NCBI RefSeq assembly: GCF_964355755.1
Contig: NC_092678.1
Span: 22,114,365 to 22,178,364 of the forward strand
Length of the DNA stretch: 64,000 nt
DNA from: Antedon mediterranea
Taxonomy: Eukaryota > Echinodermata > Crinoidea > Comatulida > Antedonidae
Reading direction: 5' to 3'
The position numbers and the translations under genes are program-made. Under the pieces are notes generated by a model that saw nothing but the letters and a program-made list of their open reading frames with translations, did no database searches and was not told where the DNA came from. Below are positions 57,374 through 64,000 of the stretch, one piece after another (the stretch's first letter is position 1; every line of letters starts with the position of its first letter).

Positions 57374-59402
57374 ATTAGGAAGAAGTTTGTTCTTCTTTTG
57401 TGATCTTTTGGATGTGTGTGCGTAGTAGAAACATACATTTTTATTGATTCTATTTTATTTTGTTATAAAGTTAAAAAAAAAAAAGTTTAAGGTTTGTGGG
57501 GATTTTTTGTTTTTGTGTTGTTTTTTTTTTGGCATTATTGCTTTGTTTACAGTTTTTTTTATATTATAGTATCGGCATACATTCATCTTATAATATTTCC
57601 TAATAAGTATTACTGTTACTCTGTTTAAAGATTAGTAGGTCAATACTGGATTAGCTTCACATGGTCACTCTTGCCGTTTCCTTTAATATCAGGCCTAATT
57701 GCTTATGGTCACGGTCAGAACATCGGCAGCAGGCGTCACCATCTAATATTGCTAATTATTTTTACCGTGGAAAAATTATTTTAGATTATACCTTCTTAAT
57801 TATAACTTGAACTGGCAAGTACACTAGTAGAAATCGAGGAAACACGTGTTACTACTTGAATTAATTTGCACACAGTACCAGGTAAAATTGACGCGACCCG
57901 GGGACGCGAAGAATAATAAACATTTCGCGACCCGGGCGCGTGTGTTGATAACTGAATAGGTATTTAGTTTCTCGCGGTGATATTTAAATAAAGGCGTTGA
58001 GCGGTTTTTGTCGGATTCGATTAAGAGATACTTCATGGTGGTGACGTTTTAATTAATCACTTACTAATAAGTATCTTACCTTTTTAGTTTCAGTTTTTAT
58101 GTTCCCTTTATAGTCATGTATACCGTGATGTTTGATTTTAGATAATTCATTCATGCTTCCTATTCCCATACACTTGAAGTAGAAGAATCCGTATGATCGA
58201 ATACTCGGGTAATCAAAACAGTTTAAATATTTAATATTAAGTATGCTGTTAGTTTTGTGATTATTACTTATAGCCTAGAACCTTTTTTAAAGATAAAAAA
58301 TGCCTTTAGCCTCAATATCCGAGATCGCTTTTTTCATCCTCGCTTTTTTCAAATTCAAATTCAAATTCAAATTCTCATTTTCTTGCTCGTCACAAGATGT
58401 TTCCATTTCCTTTCACGTATTTGGAATTAAATTTTATGTAATTAATATTCTACGAAACGGATAAAAAAAGAATATTTGGATTACTATTGTGGATGGATCG
58501 TATCAAATTAGTGACTTTGTTTATGTTTGATATTATTGAATACTCATTGTATTTAGTACCATGAGGTACATTGCACGTATAGATCTGTTCGTCCTTTGAT
58601 ATATAAACTTTAAGTCCATGTTCCATCAACGTTCGATGATTCACAGAAGATATTAAGTTATATTCGTTTTGAAACCATAACTGCCTAACTGGAAATTAAA
58701 TACGGCAGGAAACAGTCCCAAAACCATGATTAAAAATGCGATAACCATTTCAGAAAATGTTTATAAAATCCTATAAGAAAAGTGCCGACGTAATGCTACC
58801 TACGCGCTTATCTGCTTCGGTTATCGATCGGTAGCTTTCGGTACTTAGCGTATCTTTAATAGTTGTTGTTTTTATGTAATTTAACGGTTTTCATTCCCCC
58901 GTGATAGTCACATTGAAAAGAAAGTTGTCCTCTGAAGGGATTCATCAGGGAGAGTTTGGGAAGTAGTGGGAAATAAGTGTAATTGATTGGAAACGAATTA
59001 GGATTGCAACGGGAAAGCTTTTGATAATCAACAAAATACAGACCAAAATGTATTTATACAAATCATCTAGAAATCCACAAAATAACGATCTGTTTTGTTT
59101 GCTTGTCAAGTGTTCATTCTACGATCTTGTCTGGTGCATCCATGATATTTTTTTTAAACCTTGACTATAGGATACATATATCACAACATAGTTGATCATA
59201 TTTTAAAAGACGAATTAAATTATGTATAAAATATATACAGTTATATATTTACTTTATCATTTCCACATCCCATGTGGATGTCTGTATATAAATGATTCGT
59301 GGAACAGATTAAAATTCCCGAGGAGAGCCAAATGGAACGATGTTGACAAATGTAGCAACTGTTCAGAATGCACTCGAGCGTTCACACTTGGGAATGTGCA
59401 TC

Positions 59403-59685
59403 TGGGTCGTGGTGAATGTTTAATCCCAATTCAAGATGAGGAATTTTAATTTTCTTCAGTTTTTTCAACGATCTCGAGCGGGTAGCTAAACGGTATACAT
59501 TAGCCCGCCCTCTTTATGTTATATTTTCTATATGAATGTGTAACTTGGATCGTCGTGAATGTTTATTCCCAATTTAAGATGAGAAATCCTGCGTTCAATT
59601 CCCTCAAGTTTCGTCAATTATCTCGAGCGGGTATAGCTAAACCGTATACATCAGCCCGCCCTCTTTATGTTATGTTTCCATGGGA
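59403..59685. repeat. Two-copy tandem block, about 145 bp, with hairpin
   Basis: Both copies contain CGTGAATGTTTA-TCCCAATT, AAGATGAG, TCTCGAGCGGGTA, TAGCTAAA and CAGCCCGCCCTCTTTATGTT-like ends. Within each, GCGGG...TAGCTAAA and its inverted partner around TTAGCCCGC form an imperfect hairpin. The first copy overlaps the end of a 75-codon open frame (59222-59449), which is probably chance. Confidence 0.8.
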
Positions 59686-61586
59686 ATAGTTAACAAGTGA
59701 CTTGAAAACACTCTTATTAGGTAATAGTAATCATGTTACGTCACTCGTCACAGCCTTATTCGTGTTTTAATGATTTAATAATGTTTTTATGTTTAATTCC
59801 ATGTCGTCTGGCTAGTGTAACTTAAAGATAGATTTTTTCTGTGTAATTTTCTAACTGATGTAATTTTCTTGAAGAGTGTGATCATAACCCCTTGGTGTTT
59901 ACGTCGCTGAACTACTTGTCATTGAGAACATTGATGACAAGTGCATACAGTCATTCGTCAAAGTTTTATTATGCCTATTAATGTATTGATATGGGTATAT
60001 TGATTCCCTGTCGCCGCTGGTTGTCCATGTGCTCGGCATTGAACTTACATAAGTTTTTTCTGTTTGTATACAAATGCCGTGGTATACACCCATTTGAGTG
60101 TTTAGTCGACCACATTGGTACTTCGTTACATTATTGTCAAGTGCATTAAATTCAGTTTTCACACGCAGGTCAAGTGATATAATACCAATTCCCTGCCGTC
60201 AATATATGTGTGCATGAGATACCTGCTTGAAGGGTGTAAGCGTGCACCCCTATGGTGTTTTAAATGGCATCTTTTTTTACCTACTTGTCTATTTCCTAAT
60301 GTCCTTGGTTACGTGTTCTGTCATTTCCCCATGTTGAAGAGAGTATCGATTCATATTTGTCTTTAAAAAATGTTTTATCCGATTTAAGTTCCTTTACGTA
60401 TCCATCAATTTGTTTGTATTCAATTTATATTTCATTTTTTTTATATTTTTTACATAGTTTCCTTGTAAATAGGCCTATAATTGTTAAATCATTTTTTTTC
60501 TTTAACTTTTATTTTACTTACTCTGGACGCAACTTAATTCAAGAAGTGTGCCACTGTTTCAAAAGTGTAGCTTCCAAATAAATTATACTTATATCCTAAA
60601 TTTGCATAAACGTCTGTGTCATATGACGTATCAAATACACGCAATGCAATAGTCCCCCATTGCATAGTGTTGAAGGCTTAGTACACCTGTGTTCTATATA
60701 ATAACACAGGGGGAGACCGTTTAACAACTTCTCTCTCTAGAGTGAAAGTATTAAGTTTATCTCAAAATTCATGTTTCCAATTCTCCAATTTCGTTTACTA
60801 TTTTGTCAATCAGCATAAAATGTAATTGAATTTGAACAAATGTCCAAAGTAGACAGAAATAACAGGACATTTAAGTATATATAAATTGTCTTTTCCTTTT
60901 TTTAAGCTGCTGGGACATTCAGTTAAATTGTCGAGCGTTCTCTCAAATGTATCTAAGCCGCTCCACTGAGGAAAAGTGCACTTAATCATGAAATATGACA
61001 ACTGTTGCATACATATCATAAACCACAATTGGTGGTACAGTGTGATTTGCGTGGGCTTTTCATATATCTTTAAAATATGATAGCGTAAGTGTATAATATG
61101 AAAGCGTAAGTGTTGAGTGCATCGGTCCTTATATTTTCTAAATGAGTTGAGATAAGATCGGATTGCGTGGAGAAAGACTATCGGGTCGATTCGTCCCCCG
61201 AATAAAGCAGACGTCGCTAATCCTATAAAGAATTGAACCGCGGCGCCGTCTTCCGTTCCGCGAAAGGATGAAAGGTGGCTTCATTCGTTCTTCGCCGTTA
61301 AGATATGAAACTTAATTGTTAGATAGGTAGACACTTGTATAATGCTTCAAGCATCACACCATTCGTCGGTTACTCATGGGTCAAACGTAGCATAATAGGC
61401 CTACTAGAGGCTATCAACATTGTTGTAGGCCTACACCTTACAATCTTCTCCATCAGTCTCTATGAAGTTGTCCCCCTTTTAAATAGGTCATGGTCATTCA
61501 TTTACCATTGACGACATGTGACAGATTTGGAAAGAGTGACTGATACCTCAACAAAAGCACTCGTCTGCTGAGAACCTGTCACAATG

Positions 61587-61632
61587 TAGGCCTACAGTGC
61601 AGTAACAGGAGGCCTACAGTGCAGTAACAGGA
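61587..61632. repeat. Short tandem repeat, GGCCTACAGTGCAGTAACAG unit
   Basis: A 22-bp unit is repeated just over twice and carries the AGGCCTAC word that is common across the window. Confidence 0.9.
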
Positions 61633-62055
61633 GGCCTACAGTAAAAACGTACCAAATGTAAAAGAAAACAAATTAATAGAGGTACACTTTTCAATGACGT
61701 AACAGCCAAAAATAAGTAGGTACCCATAAAAGGAGGTAGTTTAGACAGATTAATTTATATAATAATTCAGTGTTCTCGTCATTAATTATGTAATATTTTT
61801 ATTTTTAATGCGTAGACAAAGTGCGAATATAACATGTGTATGGTCAGTGAGGGATTGGATTTCCTTAAGACTTGGCTTAATTCGTACGTTTCTAAAATAG
61901 CTCTTTATAATAGTATTTTGCACGAGCAGCTGACATTAGAATTATTATTTGACTGTTTGTCAAACAATCTTCAAATGACTTTGTTGTTTTCGTGGACAGG
62001 TTCCCTTCTAAGGGGCCCACAGAGACCAATATTCTTCGCCCCAATAGCATTTTAA

Positions 62056-62203
62056 GCTTGGTTCCCACTAGGACGTAGACGCAACGCACGCGCGCGAGTT
62101 GACCAATGACAAGCGACAGTTAGAATAATCCATCGCTTGTGATTGGTCAAATCCCTTACGTTGCGTTTACGTCGTTGTGTTGCGTCTCTTGTGGGAACCA
62201 CGC
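62056..62203. mobile_element. GGTTCCCACTAG-family TTAA MITE, 148 bp
   Basis: TTAA at 62052-62055, then GCTTGGTTCCCACTAGGACG; it ends TGTGGGAACCACGC followed by ATTA. Inner TTGACCAATGACAAGCGACA and its inverted partner TTGTGATTGGTCAAAT match the copies at 5.0-5.5 kb and 8.3 kb. Confidence 0.88.
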
Positions 62204-63367
62204 ATTAGTAAAGTCTAATTTTAAAACGGTTGCGATGGGGAAATTCATCGTACAATTAGATATACTGTTTTGTCCAGCCCCTCATATCTGTCCAGCCTCA
62301 GAGCGATTAACTAAAATTCAGTTCTGGTTTTGAATGACCTGATATATATATATTATATAAATAACTGCCTGGATAAACCTAAATCACGTAAATTTTGAAA
62401 GTTAAATTTAAGTTAAGATTGTGTGATATAAAATCTGCAATCAAATGGCCTATATCAGCCAAGTCACTTCTTAATCCACGTACGTATTTAGGATGAGGTC
62501 AATGGGAGAAAGAAGACGAAGAAAGTAACAGTTACAGTGTAAATCAGTGTAAAGGAAATTAGTCTAGTCCTATATCTAGGTTCCTGTACATATAATTAAT
62601 GTGTCCTGCGCACATTCGGTAATATAGTGTCACATGTGTATCATATGTGCCACTGTATCGTAGGTCATAAGATCTAATATAACCTTAACATAATACAGAC
62701 GCAACATGTGGTGCAAATGTTACACTGTATACAGCGTTTTGCCTGATACTTGACTGACAATTTCATGTCATGTGTCCAGATACAGTACAGGTGGATGGGT
62801 TTACATGCCTAATCATTTATTTAGGATATTCATAATAGGTTTTGATCTATAAGCTTTAATATGACCCTGGCTTTTAACAAATATTAAGATTTATATAATT
62901 GTTTAAATTAATTGTTTAAAATTTACAATCATAGTAAATAAAAAAAGTGTTGGAACTTAATGTATTCATGGTCTATTAAAAGCTCCGGCCATGATCTGCC
63001 GCTTATCAATTACTATAATCTTATAAGTACTTTGCAAACGTAACAATATGTAACTCAACAAAAAATCATTACTAAAATGTCCTTTTAGATAATACTAGCG
63101 TATTAATCATGTGCTGAAAGGCACGTTTTTCAGGCCCTAACTGTCCCTTATTTTGAGCTGATTGCAAAGGTTGTCATGATTCACGGAACGCATACCGTGG
63201 AACATGTCTTTGTTTGCTTAGAAGAAAATGCAGTGTCATGTCTTTAGCCAAATGTTGTTAGAAGATAATTTGAAGACATTAAACAAAGGGCTTCTTCATC
63301 TTTGTCATTTATCCACCAACCCCCCCCCCCCCCCCCAACCCAAAATGAATTTATGAGCATTTACTTT

Positions 63368-63628
63368 GTTGCTGTATTGTTCAGTGAGGAGTTTGGTTCA
63401 TCTTCCGAGATGAGTGAGAGGAACCTTTCTGGTTCGCTGATTCGTGCTCGTCTTGTTGCTGTATTGTTCAGTGAGGAGTTTGATTCATCTTCCGAGATGA
63501 GTGAGAGGAACCTTTCTGGTTCGCTGATTCGTGCTCGTCTTGTTGCTGTATTGTTCAGTGAGGAGTTTGATTCATCTTCCGAGATGAGTGAGAGGAACCT
63601 TTCTGGTTCGCTGATTCGTGCTCGTCTT
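63368..63628 (+). repeat. 87-bp tandem repeat, three copies, open in one frame
   Basis: Three consecutive 87-bp units start at 63368, 63455 and 63542 and are almost identical. In one frame each encodes 29 residues (VAVLFSEEF, then SSSEMSERN, then RARL), and the frame stays open across all three, from 63302 to 63775. There is no splice or homology evidence that it is translated. A C tract (14-16 bases) precedes it at about 63323. Confidence 0.85.
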
Positions 63629-64000
63629 TCTATTGTAGCAACATTTTCTTTTTTTTTATCGAAACTAATTTATTTTGTTGTCTTTTGTATAATAATTTAC
63701 CCAGTGATTTTCTTCTATATGGTATGTTTAAACAACTGCATAGTGAACTTCATTAGTAAATTCATACATATTTGAGGTTTTTTGTTCATAATCATAATAA
63801 TATTATGAGTTGTGTGAGTAATGGGATTGCGGCATCTTTAATGTAACAGATAAAATATTGGTTGTTTAGCTATGTTACTTTCTGCTAAATCATCATCAAC
63901 TTTGTGCTCCTCTCACCTCTTTACATAGATATTGATGATAGATGAAATCGGTCGCGAATTCGGTCGCGATCGGTGAAGAGTAAAGAAATTCACTCTTCCC

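Larger units (their letters stand above)
54481..64000. other. Intergenic region downstream of THOC7
   Basis: Begins with the THOC7 3' flank; a candidate polyadenylation signal AATAAA is near 55073. It also contains a pyrimidine minisatellite (56165-56715), MITE copies (57251-57373, 62056-62203), a duplicated block (59403-59685), a short repeat (61587-61632), a GC-richer patch at 61190-61310, and a three-copy 87-bp repeat (63368-63628) after a C tract. No confident gene is seen. Confidence 0.6.

Noticed and set aside
59222-59449. 75-codon plus-strand ORF with a Cys cluster and hydrophobic start
   Set aside because: It ends inside a duplicated non-coding block whose second copy is not open; no splice or homology support.

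Overview
This is a stretch of an invertebrate animal nuclear genome, most likely an echinoderm or another non-vertebrate deuterostome. The DNA is AT-rich. Genes are split into short exons by GT-AG introns and are spaced by kilobases of repeat-filled DNA. The palindromic word TAGGCCTA(C) recurs across the whole window. The phylum is inferred from gene content and sequence texture, not from any search.

Four protein-coding genes can be assembled exon by exon, all on the plus strand. (1) 2634-18651: a 23-exon gene for a predicted 2,589-residue type I membrane protein. It has a signal peptide, a partial EMI-like segment, 14 EGF modules and 2 sushi modules, then a large unclassified region with coiled coils, two Ig domains, an ephrin-receptor-like Cys-rich module, one C-terminal membrane segment and a very short tail. 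(2) 20972-26800: an SSUH2 (ssu-2 homolog) gene with 12 coding exons, 534 residues, a GYPPQQ-repeat N-terminus, a DnaJ-like CxxCxGxG zinc region and an inserted Gly-His tract. (3) 33663-39926: a rhodopsin-family GPCR with three coding exons, 479 residues. (4) 41997-54480: THOC7, a THO/TREX mRNA-export subunit, seven coding exons, 203 residues, with a 9.5-kb last intron.

The four genes have no evident shared pathway. The rest of the window is dominated by mobile elements. TTAA-flanked MITEs of at least three families are present, one with 11 copies from 28.5 kb onward. There are two hAT-type MITEs with 8-bp target duplications, three kinds of SINE (two tRNA-derived, one 5S rRNA-derived), LINE remnants, large inverted-repeat elements and several tandem arrays. 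One MITE sits inside a SINE, and large palindromic elements are nested inside the second GPCR intron. No rRNA gene, functional tRNA gene, CRISPR array or prokaryotic operon is visible.

Intergenic regions are 1-2633, 18652-20971, 26801-33662, 39927-41996 and 54481-64000. The most notable items are the unusual multidomain membrane protein with its recently multiplied EGF exons, the 5S-derived SINE, a cloverleaf-like structure with a hammerhead-like core at 18.2 kb, the TTAA-element nesting, and an inverted duplication ending about 10 bp before the THOC7 start codon.
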